Positions 7,604 through 15,743 of a stretch of 15,743 bases of DNA are shown here, one piece after another (positions within the stretch are counted from its first letter, which is position 1; every line of letters begins with the position of its first letter). Both the position numbers and the translations under genes were made by a program. The DNA comes from Blastomyces gilchristii SLH14081. Taxonomy: Eukaryota; Ascomycota; Eurotiomycetes; Onygenales; Ajellomycetaceae. The stretch is from the NCBI RefSeq assembly GCF_000003855.2, contig NW_003101680.1, positions 6,412,030-6,427,772 of the forward strand. Direction: 5' to 3'. The notes under the pieces were generated by a model that worked only from the letters and a program-made list of their open reading frames with translations, had not been told where the DNA came from and did not search any database.

Positions 7604-9379
7604 CTTCTTCACTATTCTCTTCATTAAATTGAAAATCTTAAGATTGTTGATCTTCTCATCTCTTGACTCTCTTTTACAGAGGTCTTTAATTATTACTGTC
7701 TTTCTCATAATCACTTAGTTAATGCTTATGATGAAGACATGCCAGAATCAGAACCTGAGTTTGAAGATGATCAGAATAATAAAGAGAAGCTTAATCTCTC
7801 TTAGATATTACTCATCTGTCAAAACTCATAGTATGATAATGATAATCTCATTAATATTTAAAACTGTGAACAGCTTAATCATCAGTTCTTAAATTTTAAC
7901 TATGATTGAAGCTCTTATGTTGACACTTATATCAATCTTGACACAGAATTTTAAAATAATATGAAGACTGACTTCTCTGCAGATACTACTCTTTATAAAT
8001 ATAACTTACTCAAGACTCTAGACTCTGATTAATATCTTCTTCATGATACTATTTCCTATTATTATACTGAGATTCTTAACAGCAGATTCTCAGATTCTTT
8101 GCTAATTAATCTAGATAATAAAGATAACACTGATAAAACTTATCTGATTATAATTTTATCTTCAACTCTTCAAAATCTTGCAGAGGCTCAAGATCTCTCA
8201 ATCTTAATCATTTAAGTCATATCAACTGATGTAGCTGCTCACTTCATTAATGCTTAAATCTTACATGCATTATTTCAGCTTCTCATACACAAGAACATGT
8301 TATATAAACTGCTCAATTCTTAAAATCTTCAATCTTTACAGGCTTTTTTTAAGAATGTTCACTATCTGTTAATTGATAAAAAGTTAATGATTGATTTACA
8401 GCAACTTTCATGAATTGATCAGATCTATCATTATATATTCTCTTATAAGAATGCTTATTTTGATGATCTCAGTATCATTCTTAGTGAAGATTTCTATCAG
8501 CTTTCATCTGTTTTTCAAACTCTGCTCTATCATAACAGATGTATTGATTATTAAGAAGATATTCAGAGCTGTCAAATCTACTTGACTTTTAGTAAAATTA
8601 TTCAACTTACTGTGATTTGATAATAAGTAAGTGAAGATGCTATCAGCTGTCAGTTTCATAAGATCTTGAAAAATCTTCATCTTGGTCAGTTAACTCTGAA
8701 TGATTGAGAGTTTCTTTCAAAGTGTATACAGACTCTTATCTCTTATAAAGCTCTGGTCTTTGAGAATGCAATTCACATTTATACAAAGAAGTGCCATGTT
8801 CATGTCTATAATAATGATGCTATTTAAAGCTGTAAACAATCTGTTATTAATATTCAGATCATAAATATTGATATAGACACTTCTCAGTTAGATTCTGAGA
8901 AGACTGACAATCTTTATCAGAATCTTTCTCTCTTTATCAGCTGCTAAATTATGCTTCTACAGAATATTTGAACAGACTGCAGTCTTATTAACAGTGCTTT
9001 TGAAACTTTTCATAACATTGTATGAAGTTTAGATATGAAGAATTCTCATCAAGATTCTTCATTTATAGTGCTAATCAATTTTGACAAATATGACAGCTCT
9101 GCTTATTTAAAATAAAAGAGTCTTAAACTTGTGCCTATCTTCTGCAGTCACTATGACTTTTCTCATATTAATCAAGTCTGCAGCTGCACACAGTTCTTTA
9201 TTACAGTTATATATATTATTACTGTTTATAAATTTCAAGAATTATTACTTGATCAGACTGTTCTTGATATTTCTGAGACTGAATTTCAGACTGGTCTCAC
9301 ATATGTTACAGTTTTACAGGTCAAAATATATCAAGGTCTTCTGTTTAAGCAACTCTTTGATTATTTCAGATTTCACTGA
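7604..9379 (+). pseudogene. Helitron Rep/helicase, C-terminal half: PIF1-like 5'-3' DNA helicase (broken)
   Basis: Continues frame 2 of the left half; 7604 minus 1964 is 5640, a multiple of three, so removal of Gypsy-1 plus one target duplication joins the frames exactly. An acidic stretch (MPESEPEFEDD) at about 7739-7771 precedes the helicase. Walker A is at 8123-8140, reading D-N-T-D-K-T where the family has G-G-T-G-K-T, so two Gly are now Asp. Walker B (LLIDK) is at 8366-8380. The PIF1 motif III region is at 8483-8509 (SEDFYQLSS, family GDFxQLPP). Near the C-terminus are ITVYKFQELLLDQ at 9218-9256 (family ITVHKSQG) and a TYVTVLQVK segment at about 9299-9325 (family VALSRVK). The TGA at 9377-9379 may be the natural stop or a mutated codon; the next in-frame stop is near 9440. 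Combined with the left half this gives about 1,240 codons, normal for Helitron proteins. Confidence 0.9.
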
Positions 9380-9540
9380 CCTGATGATGAAGTGAGCAGA
9401 AGCATGCAGATATACAAGATTAATTATACAAGATATCAAAGTTAATAGATAACTAAGTTATATTTCTTTTCTTTTTATAGGTCTCTGCTAATCTATATTC
9501 TATATAGCTTTATTTACTCTTTATTTCATCTTTTTCACAG
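9380..9540. other. Interval between Helitron gene and ORF-B, no gene seen
   Basis: A/T-rich, with pyrimidine runs (ttcttttctttttatag at about 9464-9480 and a similar run ending ttcacag at 9540) that resemble 3' splice sites. The Helitron right end may lie here but I found no hairpin plus CTRR that I would defend. Confidence 0.35.
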
Positions 9541-10935
9541 TTCACATTTAATCTACTTATTCACTTATTCTTTATTACTACAAGTTCTTCATTCTCTATT
9601 CTATCATTCTCTTTATCTATTCTGCTCACAGATTCACTGAATTCAATCATTGAATTTGACAAATCTATTACAGTTAATTCTATTATAATCACTGAATCTG
9701 AGAATGAGCAGTTAGCAGTCTACAGAAGGTATTGAAACAATTCAGATATTAATTTATACAGCTCAGATTTAATATAATAATATCTTTAATCTGAGAGATT
9801 GAGAATCTTCTGAGGTCTGTATTATTGAGATCTGTGTTACATTATATGATAAGAGATATTGAATTCTTATAGCTGTCAACACATGTATGAGAAGAAGTGA
9901 ATAAATCTCAGAGTGTTTTCTTCCTCTTTAAAGAATTTATCTTATCTCTCATCTCTTATCTCTATCAGCTGTTTTTTTTTTTTTCAAGAATTATATCATT
10001 TATTTCTATTAATTCATCAGAAGTTCAAAAAATCATCAATACTATTATTATAACTGAAAATAACACCTTGAAACACATTCATTGTAAGTGAGATTCTCAA
10101 AATAATGAAAATTGCAATTCTGATAATCAGTACAGTTCTTAATAATCTTGTTCAGTCTATCAAGCTGTTAGCTGTCAACCTCATTCTCAGTTCTATGCCT
10201 GCACCTGCGCCTGCCTCTGCTGTGTCTGCCGGTCCTAGATTATTAAGTTGACTGTTGACTCATTTGACTGAAAGAATGCCTGAGAAGCTGTCAAAGAAGT
10301 TACAGACTCTCATCAAATTATTCTGTACTTATGAGTCAGTCTTATGAAAGAGTTATCAGATCAATACAAAAATTAATACAAATTATAATACTCTTCTTCT
10401 ACAATTCTGTGATGCTGTTTTTGCAGTTCTCTACAGTCACTGTGTCAGAGAAGAAGACTCTTTTATCATCTGCATCAGCACTCTGAATCAGTGTCATGAA
10501 GCTTGTATCACTTGTCATTACAATGATACTGAAAGTTACTGCTCTTATCATAGAAGTGAGTTACTTTTCAACATGAAATATGTTAATTTCAATAGAATTA
10601 ACTAATAGTTATACATAGTCAATGTCAGCAAGAAGAATGATAAAGTGAAAGAAAAGAAATAGAAGAATAAAAAGAGAAAGAAAGTCAAGAAGAAGAGCTC
10701 ATTTAAGAAGCACTCTGTGGCTGAGAATACAGAGACTAGAGCCTTGAAAAAATGAGTGACAAGTGTTGAGTCAGTTAATGATTGTGATATTAAGAGTTTA
10801 ACTCTTTGTATTGAAAATGAGACTCTGTGCAAGATGAATACAGCTCTGAAGACTAAATTCAGAACTATTACAAGTCTTCTTGAGATCACTTAAACTGTTC
10901 TTGAGAATGACATATGAGTCAGCAGAGCAGAGTGA
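9541..10935 (+). pseudogene. Unknown broken gene (ORF-B): Ser/Arg-rich N part, Cys/His cluster, Lys-rich stretch, coiled-coil-like tail
   Basis: Not a family I can name. Frame 1 reads from 9541 as a Ser/Thr-rich then Arg-rich segment with many mutated codons (ITESENEQLAVYRR at about 9690). There is a frame change near the T13 run at about 9971, and possibly an intron, since gtaagtgag at 10085 is a good 5' splice site. From the ATG at 10195 one frame runs 247 codons to the TGA at 10933-10935 with only C-to-T type stops. It has an Ala/Pro start (MPAPAPASAVSAGPRLL), then a conserved-looking stretch (SYQINTKINTNYNTLLLQF). The Cys/His cluster CHEACITCHYNDTESYCSYH is at about 10487-10546, followed by a Lys-rich probable nuclear signal near 10620-10710 and a heptad-like tail near 10800-10900. 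A DNA-binding or regulatory role is a guess. It may be Helitron cargo, a host gene, or part of another element. Confidence 0.5.
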
Positions 10936-11279
10936 GATATTTTTTATTTTTTTCCTTACTTAGTTAGCTGATGCTTTTGCACTGAAAAATGAATCTCTAT
11001 ATGTTTTTACAGTTCTATCTCTCCTATTATTATTAATAATAAGCTGTAAAATCAATCTTGCAGAGTCTTCTGTTTTGAGCTTAGCTCTGCAATGTCTTTG
11101 CATACAGAGACTCGTGTGTATTAAGATATTTTTTATCAGTTACTCTGACTCTGTAATAAGATCTTATAAGAGAATGTCAGTGAAAGATCTGAGAGTTCTG
11201 ACACAGACATATAAAATATTCATACAATTACACTTCTTTCAATTTCACAGATATCACATATTCAACAATTGATAGAATC
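10936..11279 (+). other. Probable 5' LTR and leader zone of Gypsy-2 (limits not resolved)
   Basis: No protein signal; directly upstream of a gypsy gag start, so the left LTR should be here. Possible TG starts are at 11045 and 11071, and a possible CA end is at 11267 (ttcaaca). The other LTR is outside the window, so limits cannot be fixed. It holds an 8-base perfect inverted repeat, ttgcagag (11058-11065) and ctctgcaa (11085-11092), which could form a hairpin in the element RNA. Confidence 0.4.
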
Positions 11280-12482
11280 ATGTCTAATGATAATATGAGA
11301 GAACTCTTGAACACAAACATAGATGCAGTATCATAGTGACTTTAAGCAATGTTGAAATTACAATTATAATAGATAGCTGATATACATGCAACTTAACAAT
11401 GTCAATACAAGGAAATTCAATAATTATCTTAACTAGAAATTCCTGTATAAGCAATTTCAACACTGACTGAATCAGATATGAATATGTGAGTGCTGAAGAA
11501 ATGTCTAGATACTTCTGTATATTTTAATACTTCTAATCTCACTCTCTATTCATCATGAAGATTGGAAATACTTGTGAAACTAAGTATAGATGAGAATGCT
11601 ATTAGTTCATTAATCAATCAAGATTGATATATTAATAAATAATTGAAGAATTGTGTGAAACAGAAGTTTTATTCATGAATGAAAGCATATGAATCAGCAT
11701 TATAAACATCTGATAATATCATGAAACATCTTAATGTTCTGTTCTGAGACACTGCTATGCAACAGAAAGCATTAAATTGATTACAGAGTATTTAACATAG
11801 AAACATCTCTCTCATAACATTTATTCCTGACTTTGACATCAAGATTCTAGAAGCAGGTAATCAGTCTTAAGAGAATTGAATGAAGATTAGTATACTTAAG
11901 AGAATATTAACTTTTAAACTCTTACAGACTCTTATAAGTGTAGATAAAGACTTAACTTATGAAGACTTCTGTATACAACTTCAGACATTGAATAATCATC
12001 TTATCAAGCTCAAGAGTATATAGAATAGTAATAGAAGATATTATACCTCAGTCACTCATACATCTATACTGAGAAATAATAACAATGATGCAGATGTTAT
12101 GAACTAAGTAGACTTAAATATCTATATACAAGCAAGAGTCTTTACTATCTGAACAGACTTTCAAGTTTCTGAGATCACTTCTGAAGAAGTCACTGATTAA
12201 TGTCAATGAGAGATATGTATTAATTATAACTAATCAGAACACATTACTTTCAACTACTAATCAGTGTATATATCTTCTCACTTAAGAGAAAGATCAGTGT
12301 CTTCTCACTCAAAGAATAAATCAGTATCTGTCTATATTAATCACATTACATTAGAGGAAGATTGAGAAGATAACTATGAGAATACTCTGATGAAACAGAG
12401 AAAAGATTCACTTCTATTCAAATTCACAAGCAGAAGCTTGAAGAGGTCAGACAATGACAATTTAAAGAGAAAATAATAATGA
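11280..12482 (+). pseudogene. Gypsy-2 gag (capsid/nucleocapsid), broken
   Basis: Begins at the ATG at 11280 (MSNDNMRELLNTNIDAV) and reads in one frame to a cluster of stops at 12474-12482. The middle part resembles gypsy gag (for example FCIQLQTLNNHLIKLKS at about 11967-12017). A CCHC zinc knuckle is at 12216-12257, reading C-x2-Y-x4-H-x4-Y, where the second and fourth Cys have become Tyr, exactly as in Gypsy-1. A Ser/Arg/Lys-rich tail follows. The 400-codon length fits gypsy gag proteins. It overlaps the start of pol, which is in the -1 frame relative to gag, as in elements that use -1 frameshifting, but I cannot tell this from a later indel. Confidence 0.8.
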
Positions 12483-12960
12483 ATGCAATTCTTGTATTTA
12501 CTGTAGTAGATAACATGTATAATATGAAAGCTATGATAGACAGCAGTCTATGTTATTATACAATGATTAAATCTTCAGTTATAAGATATTATAATCTTCA
12601 GCATATTCTCTTATTAAAACTTCAACTTCTTGCAGAATTTAATGATTTAAAAGATATTCATCTCTGTTACATGATGAAACTAAACATAGATATCAGAGAA
12701 TATTAATATGAAGATGTCTATGTATATAAAGTTAATAATCTTGACTATAATCTTATGCTAGAACTTGTCTGATTATCTGAACAAGATATCTTATTAAATA
12801 CTTAAAACAGAAGTTCAATATTCTCTAATAATAATAGAATTCATAAAGATAATATTTATAAGACTATGAACCTTACACAGATCTCTGTCAACACTTATAA
12901 AATGCTCTGAAAAAGAAGTTATCAGTAAGACTGCTGACAAAGTGACTGATAGCAGAATTA
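12479..12960 (+). pseudogene. Gypsy-2 pol: aspartic protease region, broken
   Basis: Open from ATG 12479 to 12706 in frame 2. The active-site-like MKAMIDSSLCYYTMI segment is at about 12512-12556; the family has A-L-I-D-S-G, so Asp-Ser is kept and the Gly is now Ser (G-to-A). Further on is YNLMLELV near 12745, which corresponds to the conserved ILGxPWL, with the Trp codon now TGA, then SEQDILLNT. The protease cuts the Gag-Pol polyprotein in the particle. Confidence 0.78.
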
Positions 12961-13951
12961 TATATCAATCCATTTCATCAGTCTGACTGATATTAAGAAA
13001 GCTTTAGAGAAGTTATTTCATACTATAATAACAGATTCTCACACAAAACTTTCTCCATAATATCATGAATGTCTAGATATCTTTTAATAAGATAATATTA
13101 TGAATATACTCTCTTTACAAGACTCAGAAGTGAATCACAGTATCAAGTTAGAAAAGAAGAATGATAAGAACTCTGAGTTATAATAAGGCCTTCTTTATAA
13201 TATATATCAAGATAAACTTCTTCTTCTTCAGAAGACACTTAATAATCTGTTGAATAAGAGATTTATATATATTAGTAACTCTTCTACTGCAGCTTCTATT
13301 CTCTTGGCAAAGAAATCAGATGAAGAACTCTGATTCTGTGTGAACTATCAAGATCTGAATATATTGATAAATAAAGATCATTATCTCTTATCTCTTATCA
13401 ATGAAACTCTAGTATATATCAGATGAGCTTAATAATTTACAAAGTTAAATATTATCACTGCATTTTATAAGATTTGTATCATTAAAGAAGATGAATAACT
13501 TACAGCATTCTGAACATATTATAATCTCTTTAAATGAGTAGTCATACTCTTTGAACTGACTAATATCTTCAGTACATTTCAGAAGTATATTAACTAAGCA
13601 CTCTGAGATTTTCTTAATAAGTTTGTATCTGTATATCTAGATGACATTCTCATCTTTATCAAGAGATTCAAAAAGAAATATCAAGAATATATATAGAGAG
13701 TATTATAATAATTACAAGAGACAGAACTATTAATAGATATTGATAAGTATAATTTCAATGTCAAGAGTATAAAATACCTAGATTTTATTATAGAAGCTGA
13801 TAAGAGAATTTAAATGAATTCTGAGAAGATCTCGACTATTCTTAAATGAGAAGCTTTATATACTGTGAAAGATATATAATACTTCATTGAATTTACTAAC
13901 TTCTATCAGTGATTTATATAAAACTTCTCAGATATTATAAGATTACTTACA
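12961..13951 (+). pseudogene. Gypsy-2 pol: reverse transcriptase, broken
   Basis: Frame 2, same as the protease. It shows the pre-RT approach (KLSP, then LQDSEVNHSIKLEKKND near 13120-13165), SNSSTAASILLAKKSDEEL near 13270-13330, and FCVNYQDLN at 13334-13360 (family CVDYRxLN). The catalytic motif YLDD is intact at 13634-13645. After it come the thumb and connection segments, up to FTNFYQ and NFSDIIRLLT, where the coding sequence is interrupted at 13951 by SINE-B. The frame resumes at 14339 in the same phase because the SINE plus duplication is 399 bases. Several Trp/Arg/Gln codons are stops. Confidence 0.92.
13938..13951. repeat. Target-site duplication of SINE-B, left copy (taagattacttaca)
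   Basis: Fourteen bases matching 14337-14350 (taagatcacttaca) with one C/T transition. They directly flank the SINE tail and head respectively. Confidence 0.88.
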
Positions 13952-14258
13952 TTATTATTATTATTATTCATTATTATTATTATTCTTTTATTATACACAT
14001 ATGCAAGCGGAGCTTATAATGAGTCCTTGCATGATGTTAAATACAGGCTAAGTATTAATTATACAGAAGGAAATACAGGTGTTGAGACCATGTCAAGATA
14101 ACAAGAACATAGAAAATACAATCAAGTGACAATTAAATACATGCGATAATAACTTTCCATTCCAGAAACATAGAGCAATTTGTTGAAGTGATTTGTACAC
14201 CTCTGTATTTATTAGAAACCTGAGATGCTTAAGTTCCGGATTTAATGTATTCTCTACG

Positions 14259-14269
14259 GGTTTCGAACT
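14259..14269 (-). promoter_or_regulatory. SINE-B Pol III box B
   Basis: Minus strand agttcgaaacc; the first G of the consensus is A, one transition from SINE-A. Confidence 0.75.
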
Positions 14270-14318
14270 CACACGCCTTGGTTTCCCATGCCAAGGCGCT
14301 ACTGAGTGGCCGCATTAA

Positions 14319-14329
14319 CCATTCAGCCA
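14319..14329 (-). promoter_or_regulatory. SINE-B Pol III box A
   Basis: Minus strand tggctgaatgg, matching TRGYNNARNNG; one C/T transition from SINE-A. Confidence 0.75.
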
Positions 14330-14336
14330 CCAGAGC

Positions 14337-14350
14337 TAAGATCACTTACA
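14337..14350. repeat. Target-site duplication of SINE-B, right copy (taagatcacttaca)
   Basis: Right copy; see the left copy at 13938-13951. The coding frame of Gypsy-2 pol continues through it. Confidence 0.88.
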
Positions 14351-14850
14351 GAACTTACTAAGAAGAATTCAGTATTTCAGTGATCAGCAGACACTGAAGC
14401 TGCATTTATGCAGATGAAGAAGATGTTCATTAATATCTCTCTACTGATAATATTTAATTCTGATTATAAAACAGTTATTAAAGCTGATTTCTCTGACTAT
14501 GTTATAGAAGAAGCTATACTGTAATATAATAATGAAGATATTTTATAATTATATGTCTTTATATTTAAGAAACTGAGTCTCACTGAATGCAATTATAAGA
14601 TCTATAATAAGAAACTTTTCATAATTATACACTGTCTAGAAGAATGAGACTCTGAACTTCAAAGTGTCTTCAAATTTAAGATAATTATAGATTATAAGAA
14701 TCTCAAGTATTTTATAATCACTTACAAGTTTACTGAATATCAGATGTGATAATCTGAGCTATTAAGTTATTTTTATTTTACTATACACTATCATCTCAGC
14801 AGTCAGAACTCAATGATAGATACTCTCTTATAATAAGAGTAAGATATGTC
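14339..14850 (+). pseudogene. Gypsy-2 pol: RNase H, broken
   Basis: Frame 2 resumes after SINE-B with LTELTKKNSVFQ, the usual link from RT to RNase H. Then come a region of the type AAFMQMKKMF and the first catalytic Asp in VIKADFSDYVIEEAI (about 14474-14518). ECNYKIYNKKLFIIIHCLEE near 14590-14650 corresponds to the family's YEIYDKELLAIIxAxxxW. The end of the domain is near FYFTIHYHLSSQNSMIDTLL (about 14770-14828), the usual I-x-Y-x-P-G-x-x-N-x-x-A-D-A-L-S. RNase H degraded the RNA strand during reverse transcription. Confidence 0.92.
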
Positions 14851-15743
14851 TTTTAATATAATAGACATCTGTTGAATGAACTGAAAACACTGACTCTTAA
14901 ATCTGAAGATATTAGTTGATTAAGATGAAATAACTTATAGTACTATATACACTTCTTTAATTAAAACACTTTCTCTCTGAACTGCTACTGACACTGACAC
15001 TGATATCTCAACTTCTCTTACACTGAATAAACTGTGATATATAACAGTCTGAGCTAATGAACTTCTTCAGACTCTCACTGAAGTAGTATAATAAAAAGTA
15101 TCTTAATTTTCTTCAGAATTACATATAAAGACTAATATCTCAGAATATTCAATTAATAGTATTAATACTCTATAATTTTATTAACAATATTGAGTCTTTC
15201 AGTCTGAACTTCTACATATACAGATAATGCAAGAAATGCATAATTTATATATAATAAGTTATTCATATTATGAATAACTGTATTAAATAATCTCTGAAGA
15301 AGTCTACTGATCTGAGATATTAAACAGTATCAGATACTTTGTTCAAAACTGTAACTATTCTTTCTCTATCACTTTATAAAAGAATTGTAGAAAAGATCTA
15401 CTGAAATCACTTAATATCTCTGATAGAATCTGATAAGATGTGATAATTGACTTTACTGTTAATTTCTCTAAGAGTAAGAGTTGTAGAAACATTCTGATTA
15501 TTATGAACTGATTGAGTAAAAATGTAATATTAAAATCTTGTAATAAGATAAATACTGAATAAGTTATTAAAGTCTTTCTACAGAGCTTATTCTATTAGAT
15601 GTATAAATTATGAAGATCTATAGTATCAAATCAGAGCTGTCAATTCATAAGCACTCTCTGAATAAGAATCTGTTAAGTTCTCAAGATTATATATCATTTA
15701 TCAACTATCTATTACTCTGGAGACTGATGATATATCAGAATGA
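14851..15743 (+). pseudogene. Gypsy-2 pol: integrase, broken and truncated by the window
   Basis: Frame 2. The linker (14851-15200) is followed by the remains of the His/Cys zinc domain: a His in QEMH near 15239, the second His position apparently changed to Tyr, and a Cys-containing segment at about 15340-15355. The catalytic core follows. The first Asp is kept at 15449-15451 (VIIDFTVNF). A linker LIIMN-LSKNVIL comes next. The second catalytic position at 15629-15631 is AAT (Asn) in SIVSNQSCQF, where the family has V-S-D-R-G-x-Q-F. The window ends near the segment that would carry the catalytic Glu, and the last bases may hold a one-base shift. Integrase inserts the cDNA into chromosomes. 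Confidence 0.87.

Larger units (their letters stand above)
1..9379 (+). mobile_element. Degenerate Helitron (rolling-circle DNA transposon), interrupted by Gypsy-1
   Basis: Helitron body defined by its replicase/helicase gene, present as two halves (1-1963 and 7604-9379) on either side of an LTR retrotransposon. Helitrons transpose by a HUH nuclease and a PIF1-family helicase fused in one protein, and both parts are recognisable. The left end lies outside the window. The right end was not found: I see no convincing hairpin followed by CTRR after 9379, so the true limit may be further right and might include the unknown gene at 9541-10935. Many in-frame stops show it is dead. Confidence 0.85.
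13952..14336 (-). mobile_element. SINE-B: second copy of the tRNA-derived SINE
   Basis: 385 bp, exactly bounded by a 14-bp target duplication. On the minus strand it starts with the tRNA-like head gctctggtggctgaatgg at 14336, with box A at 14319-14329 and box B (agttcgaaacc, first base changed G to A) at 14259-14269. It has the same unique body as SINE-A and ends in an imperfect (AAT)n tail (13952-13988). It differs from SINE-A mainly by transitions, many at CG or CC. It lies antisense to Gypsy-2, as SINE-A does to Gypsy-1. The long duplication and simple-repeat tail indicate LINE-type reverse transcription at a nicked target. Confidence 0.93.
11280..15743 (+). mobile_element. Gypsy-2: degenerate Ty3/gypsy retrotransposon, cut by the right window edge
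   Basis: Order gag, protease, RT, RNase H, integrase, the normal Ty3/gypsy order. It is a different family from Gypsy-1: sequences do not align closely, and gag and pol are in different frames (gag in frame 3, counting from position 1; pol in frame 2). It carries SINE-B between RT and RNase H. Stops of the C-to-T type occur throughout. The right LTR and the end of integrase lie beyond the window. Confidence 0.9.

Noticed and set aside
7526..7714. Minus-strand open frame of 62 codons
   Set aside because: It spans the end of the right LTR and the Helitron flank, so it cannot be a natural gene.
9449..9461. Palindrome ataactaagttat as the Helitron 3' hairpin
   Set aside because: The loop is too small and no CTRR follows at the usual 10-12 bases.
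10602..10889. Minus-strand open frame of 95 codons with a Phe/Leu-rich, membrane-like end
   Set aside because: It is antisense to the Lys-rich stretch of ORF-B; AAG/AAA runs read as Phe/Leu on the other strand.
1..15743. Alternative genetic code (TGA as Trp) or a mitochondrial genome
   Set aside because: TAA and TAG also interrupt the frames at Gln and Arg/Trp positions, CG and CC are depleted, and the LTR pair shows active transition mutation. Nuclear mutated repeats explain all of it, and there are no mitochondrial genes.

Overview
The window looks like a transposon graveyard in an AT-rich compartment of a filamentous fungus, most likely an ascomycete with repeat-induced point mutation (RIP). 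No intact protein-coding gene is visible. Long stretches still read as recognisable transposon proteins in one constant frame, but they are peppered with TAA, TAG and TGA at positions where the families have Gln, Arg or Trp. CG is almost absent and CC/GG are rare. The two LTRs of one element differ by about 24 transitions and one transversion. The fungal assignment is inference from this pattern and from the element types; I cannot name a species.

Layout: (1) Positions 1-1963 and 7604-9379 (+) are two halves of one Helitron replication-initiator/helicase gene. It has the HUH nuclease motif at 1013-1021 and PIF1-type helicase motifs at 8123-8140, 8366-8380, 8483-8509 and 9218-9259. (2) Inserted in it is a complete Ty3/gypsy LTR element, Gypsy-1 (1964-7598). 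It has 258-bp LTRs with TGTAAG...CTTACA ends, a 5-bp target duplication (aactt/agctt), a purine tract, gag, reverse transcriptase and the start of RNase H. Removing it with one duplication copy restores the Helitron frame exactly. (3) Gypsy-1 carries a tRNA-derived SINE (5046-5420, minus). Beyond it I see no RNase H remainder or integrase, but a degenerate unknown frame with a Cys/His cluster and a charged helical region (about 5560-6800). (4) At 9541-10935 lies a second unknown broken gene with a Cys/His cluster, a Lys-rich stretch and a coiled-coil-like tail. (5) From about 11280 to the right edge runs a second Ty3/gypsy element, Gypsy-2, with gag, protease, RT, RNase H and integrase in order, cut off by the window. 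A second SINE copy (13952-14336, minus) sits between its RT and RNase H with a 14-bp target duplication.

Order of events by nesting: Helitron, then Gypsy-1 into it, then SINE-A in Gypsy-1; separately Gypsy-2, then SINE-B into it. The SINEs are much less mutated than their hosts, so they are either younger or too short to be mutated efficiently. There is no operon-like or cooperative gene system here; the functional story is nested transposition followed by genome defence. The most original items are the two unknown Cys/His plus coiled-coil frames, the SINE family, and the C-to-T spectrum readable from the LTR pair.
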